Source: an uncultured Gemmiger sp. (lineage in GTDB: Bacteria > Bacillota > Clostridia > Oscillospirales > Ruminococcaceae). Taken from it: a DNA stretch of 64,000 nucleotides. Where the stretch lies: assembly GCA_944388145.1 (NCBI GenBank), contig CALXHQ010000001.1, forward strand, positions 310,001 to 374,000, read 5' to 3'. The position numbers were made by a program, and so were the translations under genes. A model generated the notes under the pieces. That model did no database searches. It saw only the letters and a list, made by a program, of their open reading frames with translations, and was not told the origin of the DNA. Shown one piece after another: positions 49,436-57,971 of this stretch; within the stretch, counting starts at the first letter, position 1; each line of letters starts with the position of its first letter.

Positions 49436-49441
49436 CACAGA
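49436..49441 (-). promoter_or_regulatory. Extended -10 promoter for the acyltransferase pair
   Basis: At about 49430-49436 the minus strand reads TGGTATAAT (extended -10). The -35 is weak. In the rest of the gene-free stretch 49259-49801 I see an ATTTTGT/ACAAAAT inverted repeat near 49608-49636 and the purine-operon promoter. Confidence 0.45.
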
Positions 49442-49690
49442 ACCCCGCGCTTGGGGAAAGGTCGGCCGAATTCTTTTCCGGGCAGACCCGGCTCCCGCAA
49501 ACGCGCCGGGGCGGCAAGACGCGGGCCAAGATTGCCGTGCCGGGCAGCCCTGCCGCATCCGGCGAAGAAAACGCCGGAGCAGAGGCAACAATAAGTCATA
49601 CTTTTCCGATTTTGTTCCTGTGAAATTCGACAAAATGTACCGGTTTGCCGTGGCCGCACTGGCAAGATAGCTGAAATCCGCGCCCCGTGC

Positions 49691-49719
49691 TTGCATTTTA
49701 TCCGCCGGGGATTTACACT
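49691..49719 (+). promoter_or_regulatory. Candidate promoter of the purine operon leader
   Basis: TTGCAT (49691-49696), 17 bases, TACACT (49714-49719), upstream of the small leader ORF and purE. Confidence 0.5.
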
Positions 49720-49801
49720 GAATTTACATGGCGAATGGTCACAGGATTTCCCTGCCCGCAGCATGGCGGGCCGCAGGTTTTGTGTGGAAGGAGGACTGGC
49801 T

Positions 49802-49888
49802 GTGTCTCAGTTTCCGGCACAGTTCCATCTGGCCGGGGCAATGGTGCCCCTGTCCCCCGCTCGCCGTGTATCCATTTCTAACCGATAA
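49802..49888 (+). CDS. Candidate 28-residue leader peptide ahead of purE
   Basis: A GTG at 49802 is preceded, with 7 bases between, by a near-perfect AAGGAGG. It opens a 28-codon frame (VSQFPAQFHLAGAMVP... ending SISNR) that stops at 49886-49888. The stop is immediately followed by the first arm of a terminator hairpin. The encoded peptide resembles nothing I know. Tight coupling of ribosome site, short frame and terminator suggests a translated leader controlling read-through into purE. A free-standing small protein is the alternative. There is no homology to support either. Confidence 0.5.
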   Translation: MSQFPAQFHLAGAMVPLSPARRVSISNR

Positions 49889-49927
49889 GCGCAGTGCACC
49901 TGAAGGGCACTGCGCCTTTGTTTTTGT
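49889..49927 (+). terminator. Terminator/attenuator directly upstream of purE
   Basis: GCGCAGTGC (49889-49897) pairs with GCACTGCGC (49907-49915), followed by CTTTGTTTTTG. It sits 24 bases before purE and abuts the stop codon of the small leader frame. Confidence 0.75.
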
Positions 49928-49950
49928 TTTCATCAAGGAGGGTTTCATCC

Positions 49951-50454
49951 ATGCTGAACAAGAAAGTTGCCATCGTTATGGGCTCTGACAGTGACTGGCC
50001 GGTGGTCAAGGGTGCCTGCAGCGTCCTGAAGGATTTTGGCATTGCGTACGAGGCCCGGGTCCTCTCAGCCCACCGCACCCCCGCCGCAGCGGCGGACTTT
50101 GCCAAAAACGCCCGCTCCAACGGGTTTGGCGTGATCCTGTGTGCCGCGGGCATGGCCGCCCATCTGGCCGGTGCCTTTGCCGCCAACACTACCCTGCCGG
50201 TGATCGGCATTCCCATGAAGGGCGGCGCCATGGACGGCATGGACGCCCTGCTGGCCACCGTGCAGATGCCCTCCGGCTTCCCGGTGGCCACCGTGGCGCT
50301 CAACGGTGCCAAGAACGCCGCCTATCTGGCTGTGGCCATCTTGGCTGTGGCCGACGAGGAACTGGCCCAGAAACTGGAGCAGTTCCGCGCCGACACCGTG
50401 GCCGCCACCGCCAAAAAGGACGCCGCCATTCGCGCCGAGGCCGCCGCCCTGTAA
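49951..50454 (+). CDS. purE: N5-carboxyaminoimidazole ribonucleotide mutase (class I PurE)
   Basis: The protein has 167 residues from the ATG at 49951 (AAGGAGG upstream). VAIVMGSDSDWPVVKGA and RVLSAHRTPAAAADFAKNA (core LSAHRTP) are class I PurE signatures. GAAHLAG-like AGMAAHLAGAFAANTTLPVIGIP follows (core AAHLAGAFAANT). It converts N5-CAIR to CAIR. Class I enzymes normally need PurK to make N5-CAIR, and no purK lies in this operon. It is the first enzyme gene after the leader attenuator. Confidence 0.96.
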   Translation: MLNKKVAIVMGSDSDWPVVKGACSVLKDFGIAYEARVLSAHRTPAAAADFAKNARSNGFGVILCAAGMAAHLAGAFAANTTLPVIGIPMKGGAMDGMDALLATVQMPSGFPVATVALNGAKNAAYLAVAILAVADEELAQKLEQFRADTVAATAKKDAAIRAEAAAL

Positions 50455-50490
50455 TTGGGGGATAAAACCGCCTGAACAGCGCAAATTTTG

Positions 50491-50549
50491 TCCCGAACAA
50501 GGTGTGCAATTTGTCCGCGCTGTGGTATGATATATAGTATCAGGAAATT
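50491..50549 (+). promoter_or_regulatory. Internal promoter region and PurBox-like sequence before purC
   Basis: CCGAACAA (50493-50500) matches the core of the Bacillus PurR box (CCGAACWW). TTGTCC at about 50513, a 16-base spacer and TATAGT follow, with TGGTATGAT as an alternative extended -10. It could give purC and downstream genes an extra start. Weak evidence. Confidence 0.4.
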
Positions 50550-50595
50550 TGCAGTTCCCATATTGGTTCAGAAACAGGAAAAGGAGAGTATCATC

Positions 50596-51309
50596 ATGAA
50601 CGTCACCATCAAAGGTCAGCTGTACGAGGGTAAGGCAAAGCAGGTTTTTGAGACCAGCGACCCGGGCATCGTCATGGTCCATTACAAGGACGACGCCACT
50701 GCGGGCGACGGCGAGAAGAAGGGCACCATCCGCGACAAGGGCATCGTCAACAACAAGCTGTCCAACGCCCTGATGCAGAAACTGGAGAAGGAAGGCATCC
50801 CCACCCATTATGTGGAGGAGCTGAACGACCGTGACACCCTGGTCAAGAGGGTGGAGATCGTCCCGCTGGAAGTCATCATCCGCAATGTGGCCGCCGGGCA
50901 TTTCAGCCTGCGCATGGGCGTGCCGGAGGGCACCCCCTTCAAGACCCCCATTCTGGAGTTCAGCTACAAGAACGACGACCTGCATGACCCCTTCATCAAC
51001 CACTACTATGCCCTGGCCCTGGACCTGGCCACCCAGGAAGAGATCGATACCATCACCAAGTACGCCTTTAAGGTCAACGAGGTGCTGAAAAAGATCCTGC
51101 TGGACGCCAACATCCGCCTGATCGATTTCAAGCTGGAGTTCGGTCGTCTGCCCGACGGCACCATCATCCTGGCCGATGAAATCAGCCCCGATACCTGCCG
51201 TTTCTGGGATGCCACCACCGGCGCCCATCTGGACAAAGACCTGTTCCGCCGCGACATGGGCGGCGAAGCGGACGCTTACCAGGAAGTGATGAAGCGCCTG
51301 CTGGGCTGA
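50596..51309 (+). CDS. purC: SAICAR synthetase
   Basis: The protein has 237 residues from the ATG at 50596 (AAGGAG upstream). LYEGKAKQVFETSDP, the Lys-rich DATAGDGEKKGTI segment, EVIIRNVAAGHFSLRMGV (core IIRNVAAGHFS) and the DEISPDTCRFW motif are diagnostic. It joins CAIR and aspartate with ATP to give SAICAR, the substrate of PurB encoded at the end of the operon. Length is normal for the bacterial monofunctional enzyme. Confidence 0.97.
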   Translation: MNVTIKGQLYEGKAKQVFETSDPGIVMVHYKDDATAGDGEKKGTIRDKGIVNNKLSNALMQKLEKEGIPTHYVEELNDRDTLVKRVEIVPLEVIIRNVAAGHFSLRMGVPEGTPFKTPILEFSYKNDDLHDPFINHYYALALDLATQEEIDTITKYAFKVNEVLKKILLDANIRLIDFKLEFGRLPDGTIILADEISPDTCRFWDATTGAHLDKDLFRRDMGGEADAYQEVMKRLLG

Positions 51310-51433
51310 TTGTTGCACAAATCTTTGTTGGCGTCGTCGGCGTTTGTCCGCCGGCGCCAACCGGTTTTCAGGCGTGCGCTCCCGCGCGGAGTGCCATGGA
51401 TCAAATCTGCTTTTTCAGGATGAGGTTTCCTTC

Positions 51434-52903
51434 ATGTGTGAATTTTCTCCTGCCGATTCCCTGCACGAGGAGTGCGGCGTTTTCGGCATTTACGACAAAA
51501 CCGGCGAGACCGACATGGTCAGCGCCGTGTACAGCGCATTGTATGCATTGCAGCACCGCGGCCAGGAAAGCTGCGGCATTGCCCTGAATGTGGACGGCGT
51601 GCTGTCCAACCACCGGGATCTGGGCTTGGTGAATGAGGTGTTCACCAAGCGGGTGCTGGAGGACCTGCCCAAGGGTGCCAAGATGGCCACCGGCCATGTG
51701 CGGTATGCCACCTCCGGCCGGCGTACACGCTCCAACGCACAGCCCATGCTGGTGCACCACTGCAAGGGCGCCATGGCGGTGTGCCACAACGGCAACCTGG
51801 TCAACGCCCAGGAACTGCGCCAGGAGCTGGAGATGAAGGGGTGCATCTTCTACGGCACCTCCGACACCGAGGTCATCGCCTATCTGCTGACCCAGAAACG
51901 GCTGACCGCCCCCAACATCGAAACCGCCGTCAGCCAGACGATGGACCTGATCAAGGGTGCCTACAGCCTGGTCATCATGTCCCACACCAAGCTGATTGCC
52001 GCCCGCGACCCCAACGGATTCCGACCGCTGTGCATCGGCGAGCTGCCGGGCGGCGCCGGCTGGGCCTTTGCCTCTGAATCCTGCGCGCTGGATGCGGTGG
52101 GCGCCCGCTTTGTGCGGGATGTGCGCCCCGGCGAGATCCTGGTGGCGGACCGCAGCGGCCTGCGCAGCATCGATACCCACTGCGGCAAGGCCCCCCACAC
52201 CATCTGTGTCTTCGAGTATATCTACTTTGCCCGGCCGGACTCCTGCATCGAGGGCACCTATGTCCATGAAGCCCGGCTGCAGGCGGGGCGGTTCCTGGCG
52301 CAGGAACACCCGGTGGAGGCCGACGTGGTCATCGGGGCGCCGGATTCCGGCCTGGATGCCGCGCTGGGCTACGCCCAGGAGAGCGGAATTCCCTATGGCA
52401 TCGGCTTTATCAAGAACAAGTATGTGGGCCGCACCTTTATCCAGGGCAGCCAGGCGCAGCGGGAAAGCAGCGTGCGCATCAAGCTGAACGCCATCCCCTC
52501 CACGGTGGCCGGCAAACGGGTGGTGCTGGTGGATGACTCCATCGTCCGCGGCACCACCAGTGCACGGACCATCAGACTGCTGCGGGAGGCAGGCGCCAAG
52601 GAAGTGCACTACCGCATCTCGGCACCGCCCTTCATTCACCCCTGCTATTTCGGCACCGATATCCCCGATGAAAAGCAGCTGATTGCCACCGGCCATACGG
52701 TGGAGGAGATCAACAAGCTGGTTGGCTCCGACACACTGGGCTACCTGAGCGTGGAGCACGTGACCCAGCTGGCCATCCACAGCCACTGCGGCTTCTGCAC
52801 CGGCTGCTTTACCGGCAAATACCCGGTGGCGCCCCCGCCCAGGCCGAAGGAGAACGTCTACGAGCGGCCGCTGAGCCAGTCGAAAACCAACAAAACATTG
52901 TGA
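51434..52903 (+). CDS. purF: Amidophosphoribosyltransferase
   Basis: The protein has 489 residues from the ATG at 51434. A 13-residue propeptide precedes Cys14 in EECGVFGIY, which becomes the N-terminal nucleophile after processing, as in Bacillus-type PurF. The glutaminase domain has HRGQESCGIA, GHVRYAT and CHNGNLVNA. The PRTase domain has VLVDDSIVRGTTSARTIRLLREAGAKEVH (core VLVDDSIVRGTT). Cys residues in CGFCTGC near the C terminus fit the Fe-S cluster of this class. It catalyses the committed step from PRPP to phosphoribosylamine. Its ribosome site is weaker than those of its neighbours. Confidence 0.97.
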   Translation: MCEFSPADSLHEECGVFGIYDKTGETDMVSAVYSALYALQHRGQESCGIALNVDGVLSNHRDLGLVNEVFTKRVLEDLPKGAKMATGHVRYATSGRRTRSNAQPMLVHHCKGAMAVCHNGNLVNAQELRQELEMKGCIFYGTSDTEVIAYLLTQKRLTAPNIETAVSQTMDLIKGAYSLVIMSHTKLIAARDPNGFRPLCIGELPGGAGWAFASESCALDAVGARFVRDVRPGEILVADRSGLRSIDTHCGKAPHTICVFEYIYFARPDSCIEGTYVHEARLQAGRFLAQEHPVEADVVIGAPDSGLDAALGYAQESGIPYGIGFIKNKYVGRTFIQGSQAQRESSVRIKLNAIPSTVAGKRVVLVDDSIVRGTTSARTIRLLREAGAKEVHYRISAPPFIHPCYFGTDIPDEKQLIATGHTVEEINKLVGSDTLGYLSVEHVTQLAIHSHCGFCTGCFTGKYPVAPPPRPKENVYERPLSQSKTNKTL

Positions 52904-52943
52904 ACGGGCCATGCCCGACGGGCTGGAGAACAAGGAGGACATT

Positions 52944-53984
52944 ATGGAAAAAAGCCATTCCGAAAGCTACGCCGCAGCAGGCGTGGACATCACCGCCGGC
53001 TACAAGGCCGTGGAGCTGATGAAGCAGTACGTCAACCGCACCATGAACAGCCACTGCATCGGCGGTCTGGGCGGATTTGGCGGCCTGTTTGAGCTGGACT
53101 GCACCGATATGCCCCACCCGGTGCTGATCTCCGGCACTGACGGCGTGGGCACCAAACTGCGCATTGCCCAGCTGATGGACAAGCATGACACCATCGGCAT
53201 CGACTGCGTGGCCATGTGCGTCAACGACATCATCTGCGCCGGCGCAAAGCCGCTGGTGTTCCTGGACTACATCGCCTGCGGCAAGAATGTGCCTGAGCGC
53301 ATTGCCGAGATTGTCAAGGGCGTGGCTGAGGGCTGCGTGCAGGCCGACTGCGCCCTGGTGGGCGGCGAGACAGCCGAGCACCCCGGTGTGATGCCAGCGG
53401 ATGACTATGACCTGGCCGGCTTTACCGTGGGTGCCGTGGACAAAAGCAAGATCCTGGACAATTCCACCATGCAGCCGGGCGATATATTGATTGCCCTGCC
53501 CTCCACCGGTGTGCACTCCAACGGCTTCTCGCTGGTGCGCAAGATTTTTGACATCGAAAACCATCCCGAAGTGCTGGAAAAACGCTATGACAGCCTGGGC
53601 TCTATCCTGGGCGAGGCTCTGCTGGCCCCGACAAAGATCTACGTCAAGCCGGTGCTGGCCCTGATGAAGGAGGTTACCGTCAAGGGCGTGTCCCACATCA
53701 CCGGCGGCGGGTTCTACGAGAACATCCCCCGCAGCCTGAAAGCCGGCTGCTGCGCCCGCATCCGCAAGGAGGATGTGCGCATTCCCGCCCTGTTCGATCT
53801 GCTGGCCAGGGAGGGCAACGTGCCCGAGCGCGATATGTTCAACACCTTCAACATGGGCGTGGGCATGGTGCTGACCGTGGCCGCCGAGGACGCCGGCAAG
53901 GCCATTGAAGTCCTGCAGGCCAACGGCCAGGACGCCTACCGTCTGGGCGTGATTGCCGAGGGCGAAGGGGTGGAATTGGTATGA
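52944..53984 (+). CDS. purM: AIR synthetase (phosphoribosylformylglycinamidine cyclo-ligase)
   Basis: The protein has 346 residues from the ATG at 52944 (AAGGAGG 5 bases upstream, better than the upstream in-frame ATG). YAAAGVDITAGYKAVELMK, the Mg-nucleotide motif ISGTDGVGTKLRIA, CVNDIICAGAKPLVFLDY and GGETAEHPGV are classic. It closes the imidazole ring of AIR with ATP. Its stop overlaps the purN start (ATGATGA), implying translational coupling. Confidence 0.97.
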   Translation: MEKSHSESYAAAGVDITAGYKAVELMKQYVNRTMNSHCIGGLGGFGGLFELDCTDMPHPVLISGTDGVGTKLRIAQLMDKHDTIGIDCVAMCVNDIICAGAKPLVFLDYIACGKNVPERIAEIVKGVAEGCVQADCALVGGETAEHPGVMPADDYDLAGFTVGAVDKSKILDNSTMQPGDILIALPSTGVHSNGFSLVRKIFDIENHPEVLEKRYDSLGSILGEALLAPTKIYVKPVLALMKEVTVKGVSHITGGGFYENIPRSLKAGCCARIRKEDVRIPALFDLLAREGNVPERDMFNTFNMGVGMVLTVAAEDAGKAIEVLQANGQDAYRLGVIAEGEGVELV

Positions 53985-54574
53985 TGAACATTGCTGTCCT
54001 GGTTTCCGGCGGCGGCACCAACCTGCAGGCCATTTTGGAGAGCGAGCGCCGCGGTGAAAACCCCAACGGCAAAGTCACCCTGGTGGTGGCCAGCAAGCCG
54101 GGCGTCTACGCGCTGGAACGCGCCAAAAACTTTGGCGTGCCGGGCGTTGTGGTGCGCCGCAAAGACTACGCCACCGCAGAGGAGTTCGACGCGGCGCTGC
54201 TGAACGTGCTGCGGGAGCACCGCATCGACCTGGTGGTGCTGGCCGGCTTTTTGAGCGTGCTGGGGCCCAGCGTCATCGCCGCCTACCCCAACCGCATCCT
54301 GAACGTCCACCCCAGCCTGATCCCCAGCTTCTGCGGTCCCGGCTTTTACGGGCTGCGGGTGCATGAGGCGGCGCTGGCCCGCGGCGTGAAGGTAACCGGT
54401 GCCACAGTCCATTTTGTCAACGAGGTGTGCGACGGCGGGCCTATCCTGCTGCAAAAGGCGGTGGAGGTCCAGCCCGGCGACACGCCGGAGATTTTGCAGA
54501 AGCGCGTGATGGAACAGGCGGAGTGGAAACTGCTGCCCAAAGCCATCGCCATGGTCTGCAACGGTGAGGTGTAA
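53981..54574 (+). CDS. purN: Phosphoribosylglycinamide formyltransferase
   Basis: The protein has 197 residues. Motifs are NIAVLVSGGGTNLQAILE (phosphate loop), VVLAGFLSVLGPSVIAAYPNRILNVHPSLIPSF (core NRILNVHPSLIPSF, with the catalytic Asn and His) and GVKVTGATVHFVNEVCDGGPILLQ (Asp in the last part). In many PurN proteins SLIPSFKG is followed by a His and Ala; here it reads SFCGPGFYG. It uses 10-formyl-THF to formylate GAR. The start overlaps purM; a second ATG at 53984 is equally possible. Confidence 0.95.
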   Translation: MMNIAVLVSGGGTNLQAILESERRGENPNGKVTLVVASKPGVYALERAKNFGVPGVVVRRKDYATAEEFDAALLNVLREHRIDLVVLAGFLSVLGPSVIAAYPNRILNVHPSLIPSFCGPGFYGLRVHEAALARGVKVTGATVHFVNEVCDGGPILLQKAVEVQPGDTPEILQKRVMEQAEWKLLPKAIAMVCNGEV

Positions 54575-54578
54575 CGGT

Positions 54579-55310
54579 ATGAAAAAGAATTTGTACAAGT
54601 TTCTTGCCGGCAACGAGTATCCCGGCCGCGGCATCGTGATCGGCATGTTCCCCGACGGGGAGAAGGCCATGATCGCCTACTGGATCATGGGCCGCAGCCC
54701 CAACAGCCGCAACCGTGTGTTTGAGGCCATCCCCGGCGGCATCCGCACGGTGGCCGCCGATCCGGCCAAGATGGAAGACCCGCACCTGATCATCTACAAT
54801 CCGGTGCTGACCATCCACGAGACCACCATTGTCACCAACGGCGACCAGACCGACACGGTCTACCGCTTTATCCGCGACGGCCTGTACCCCGGTTACAGCT
54901 TCGAGGCCGCGCTGGCCACCCGCCTGTTTGAGGACGACGCCCCCAACTATACCCCCCGCATCTCCGGCGTGGTGGACATGCGCCTGGGCGGCTACAAGCT
55001 GAATATCCTGAAAACCTGCGAGGGCAACCCCGCCAGCGTGCAGCGCCAAACCTTCGACTACCCCCAGCCGGTGGCGGGCGAGGGGCATTTCATCAGCACC
55101 TACCAGAAAAACGGTGCTCCCATCCCCAGCTTTGCAGGCGAACCGATGCGGGTGGCCATCGACCAGAACGACCCGAACGAGCTGGCCGGCAAAATTTGGG
55201 AAAGCCTGAACGAGGACAACAAGGTCAGCCTGTTCGTGCGCGCCATCACCCTGGCGACCGGCGATTACGAGGACGTGATCCTGAACAAATACACTGTGGT
55301 GGAGGGTTAA
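54579..55310 (+). CDS. purO: IMP cyclohydrolase, PurO-type
   Basis: The protein has 243 residues from the ATG at 54579 (GAGGTG upstream). It is recognisable as the PurO-like IMP cyclohydrolase family through LYKFLAGNEYPGRGIVIGMFPDG (core NEYPGRGIVIG), IAYWIMGRSPNSRNRVF and DPHLIIYNPV. It closes the second ring of FAICAR to give IMP. This fold is unrelated to the cyclohydrolase half of normal PurH, and its presence together with a transformylase-only gene right behind shows that the two PurH activities are split here. It is tightly packed between purN and the transformylase. Confidence 0.9.
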   Translation: MKKNLYKFLAGNEYPGRGIVIGMFPDGEKAMIAYWIMGRSPNSRNRVFEAIPGGIRTVAADPAKMEDPHLIIYNPVLTIHETTIVTNGDQTDTVYRFIRDGLYPGYSFEAALATRLFEDDAPNYTPRISGVVDMRLGGYKLNILKTCEGNPASVQRQTFDYPQPVAGEGHFISTYQKNGAPIPSFAGEPMRVAIDQNDPNELAGKIWESLNEDNKVSLFVRAITLATGDYEDVILNKYTVVEG

Positions 55311-55312
55311 CG

Positions 55313-56494
55313 ATGAAAGAATTTGAGCTGAAATATGGCATGAACCCCAACCAGAAACCCGCCCGCATCTATATGGCGGACGGCAGCGACCTGCCCATCC
55401 AGATTTTGAACGGCCGCCCCGGCTATATCAACTTTCTGGACGCCTTCAACAGCTACCAGCTGGTGCATGACCTGAAAGCCGCGCTGGGGCTGCCCGCTGC
55501 GGCCAGCTTCAAGCATGTCTCCCCCGCGGGTGCCTCCGTCGGCCTGCCCCTGGACGAGACGCTGCGCCGGATGTACCACATCGACCTGGATATGGAGCTG
55601 TCTCCCCTGGCCTGCGCCTATGCCCGCGCCCGCGGCGCCGACCGGATGTCCAGCTTTGGCGACTGGATTGCCCTGTCTGACGTGTGCGACCTGCCCACCG
55701 CGCTGCTGATCAAGAAGGAAGTGTCCGACGGCATCATCGCCCCCGGCTACACCGATGAGGCATTGGCCGTGCTGAAAGCCAAGAAGAAGGGCAATTACCC
55801 TGTCGTTGCCATCGACCCCAGCTATGTGCCCGACAAGCTGGACCGCCGCACCGTGTTCGGCGTGACCTTCGAGCAGGGCCGCCAGGACCTGTTGATCAAC
55901 GCCGACACAATGCTGGGCAACATCGTAACCAAAAACAAGACGCTGACCGAGGACCAGAAGCGCGACCTGGTGATGAGCCTGATCGTGCTGAAGTACACCC
56001 AGTCCAACTCGGTCTGCTATGTGCAGGGCGGCCAGACCATCGGCGTGGGCGCCGGCCAGCAGAGCCGCATCCACTGCACCCGCCTGGCCGGCCAGAAGGC
56101 CGACAACTGGCAGCTGCGCCACATGCCCAAAGTGCTGGATCTGCCCTTCCGCGACGACGTGACCCGCCCCAACAAGGACAACGCCATCGACGTCTACATC
56201 GGCGACACGCCGGAGGATGTGATCGGCGACGACGTGTGGGCGCTGACCTTCACCCGCCAGCCCGAACCGCTGACCGCCGAGGAAAAGCGCGCCTGGCTGG
56301 ACCAGGTCACCGGCGTGGCCTTGGGCAGCGACGCCTTCTTCCCCTTCGGCGACAACATCGAGCGCGCCCGCCGCAGCGGCGTGACCGCCATTGTGGAGCC
56401 GGGCGGCAGCATCCGCGACGACCAGGTCATTGAGACCTGCGACAAGTACGGCATCGTGATGGCATTCAACGGCATCCGGCTGTTCCACCACTGA
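55313..56494 (+). CDS. AICAR formyltransferase, single-domain (PurH without the cyclohydrolase domain)
   Basis: The protein has 393 residues from the ATG at 55313, two bases after purO. MKELELKYG-like MKEFELKYGMNPNQKPARI, ASFKHVSPAGASVG (conserved Lys/His in KHVSPAG), RMSSFGDWIALSD, YTQSNSVCYVQGGQTIGVGAGQQSRIHC (core GQTIGVGAGQQSR) and DAFFPFGDNIERA are AICAR transformylase motifs. The usual N-terminal MGS-like IMP cyclohydrolase domain (~200 residues) is missing, and PurO supplies that reaction. It uses 10-formyl-THF to convert AICAR to FAICAR. Confidence 0.93.
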   Translation: MKEFELKYGMNPNQKPARIYMADGSDLPIQILNGRPGYINFLDAFNSYQLVHDLKAALGLPAAASFKHVSPAGASVGLPLDETLRRMYHIDLDMELSPLACAYARARGADRMSSFGDWIALSDVCDLPTALLIKKEVSDGIIAPGYTDEALAVLKAKKKGNYPVVAIDPSYVPDKLDRRTVFGVTFEQGRQDLLINADTMLGNIVTKNKTLTEDQKRDLVMSLIVLKYTQSNSVCYVQGGQTIGVGAGQQSRIHCTRLAGQKADNWQLRHMPKVLDLPFRDDVTRPNKDNAIDVYIGDTPEDVIGDDVWALTFTRQPEPLTAEEKRAWLDQVTGVALGSDAFFPFGDNIERARRSGVTAIVEPGGSIRDDQVIETCDKYGIVMAFNGIRLFHH

Positions 56495-56556
56495 GCGGCG
56501 GCGGAGTGCCGGGAGATTCCGTAGCCCGGCGGCCCCGGTTATGCTTGTTATGGATT

Positions 56557-56598
56557 GAAAAGGAAGCCTGTCTCTCTGGGTTTGCGGGCTTCCTTTTC
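56557..56598 (+). terminator. Hairpin between the AICAR transformylase gene and purD
   Basis: GAAAAGGAAGCC (56557-56568) pairs with GGCTTCCTTTTC (56587-56598). The T-tract is within the arm and a TTTT follows at 56604. It may be a partial terminator splitting the operon before purD. Confidence 0.55.
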
Positions 56599-56677
56599 GA
56601 GGTTTTATCTGCCGGGCATCGGCCCGTTCCCTATTGTCCGAATACACGTTATTTTTTGCAGAAAAGGAGTTTTCGGC

Positions 56678-57970
56678 ATGAAGATCCTCGTTGTTGGCGG
56701 CGGTGGGCGTGAACACGCCATCATCCGCGCGCTGAAAAAAAGCCCTGACTGCACCGAGATCTGGTGTGCCCCCGGCAACGGCGGCATCAGCTACGACGCC
56801 ACCTGCAAGGCCATCCCCGCCACCGATGTGGACGCCATGGTCGCCTTTGCGAAGGAGGAAGCCTTCGACTATGTGGTAGTCGCCCAGGACGACCCGCTGG
56901 CACTGGGCATGGTGGACGCCCTGGCGGCGGTGGGCATCCCGGCATTCGGCCCCGACAAGGCGGCTGCCCGCATTGAGGCCAGCAAGGTGTTCAGCAAAAA
57001 TCTGATGAAACAGTACGGCATCCCCACCGCCGACTATGAGGTGTTTGAGGACCCGTCCAAGGTGATGGATTATGTCCGCGCCCGGGGCAAATACCCGGTG
57101 GTTATCAAGGCGGACGGCCTGGCACTGGGCAAGGGCGTGCTGATCTGCCAGGACGAGGCGGAGGCCGAGGCCGCCGTCAAGGAAATCATGCTGGACAAAA
57201 AGTTCGGCGCTTCCGGCAACCGGGTGGTGGTGGAAGAGTTTTTGACCGGGCCGGAGGTCAGCGTGCTGAGCTTCTGCGACGGCAAGACGCTGAAGCCGAT
57301 GGTTTCCAGCATGGACCACAAGCGCGCCCTGGACGGCGACCTGGGCCTGAACACCGGTGGCATGGGCACCGTTGCCCCCAACCCTTACTACACCCCCGAG
57401 GTGGCCGACCGCTGCATGAAGGAAATCTTCCTGCCCACGGTGGAGGCCATGCAGAAGGAGGGCTGCCCCTTCAAGGGGTGCCTGTACTTTGGCCTGATGC
57501 TGACCCCCGATGGCCCCAAAGTCATCGAGTACAACTGCCGCTTCGGCGACCCGGAAACCCAGGTGGTACTGCCGCTTTTGGAGAGCGACCTGCTGAAAAT
57601 TATGCTGGCCACCACCAACGGCACGCTGGCCGAGACCGAGGTCAAGTTCTCGGACGGCGCCGCCGCCTGCGTGATTCTGGCTTCCGGCGGCTATCCCCTC
57701 TCCTATGAGAAGGGCAAGGAGATCACCGGACTTGTAAACGGCCAGCTGCCCGGCAGCGGCGCCACCGTCTACCATGCCGGCACCGCCATCCGGGACGGCA
57801 GCCTGGTCACCAGCGGCGGCCGCGTGCTGGGTGTGACCGCCACCGCCGCCACCCTGCCCGAGGCGCTGAAAAAGGCTTACGCCGCGGCGGACAACATTCA
57901 CTTTGACAAACTGCACCGGCGCAGCGACATCGGCGCCCGCGCCCTGGCAGCTCTGAAAGCGAGGGATTGA
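56678..57970 (+). CDS. purD: Phosphoribosylamine-glycine ligase (GAR synthetase)
   Basis: The protein has 430 residues from the ATG at 56678 (AAAAGGAG upstream). MKILVVGGGGREHAIIRAL opens the pre-ATP-grasp domain. VIKADGLALGKGVLIC is the ATP-grasp loop, SSMDHKRALDGDLGLNTGGMG a diagnostic block (core LGLNTGGMG), and EYNCRFGDPETQVVLPLL carries the metal ligands. It ligates glycine to phosphoribosylamine. It follows a 183-base gap with a hairpin, the largest gap inside the purine cluster. One base separates its stop from the purL start. Confidence 0.97.
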   Translation: MKILVVGGGGREHAIIRALKKSPDCTEIWCAPGNGGISYDATCKAIPATDVDAMVAFAKEEAFDYVVVAQDDPLALGMVDALAAVGIPAFGPDKAAARIEASKVFSKNLMKQYGIPTADYEVFEDPSKVMDYVRARGKYPVVIKADGLALGKGVLICQDEAEAEAAVKEIMLDKKFGASGNRVVVEEFLTGPEVSVLSFCDGKTLKPMVSSMDHKRALDGDLGLNTGGMGTVAPNPYYTPEVADRCMKEIFLPTVEAMQKEGCPFKGCLYFGLMLTPDGPKVIEYNCRFGDPETQVVLPLLESDLLKIMLATTNGTLAETEVKFSDGAAACVILASGGYPLSYEKGKEITGLVNGQLPGSGATVYHAGTAIRDGSLVTSGGRVLGVTATAATLPEALKKAYAAADNIHFDKLHRRSDIGARALAALKARD

Positions 57971-57971
57971 T

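Noticed and set aside
49690-49950. Purine (guanine/adenine) riboswitch upstream of purE
   Set aside because: The conserved loop and junction sequences of the class are not present; only a short frame and a terminator hairpin are visible.
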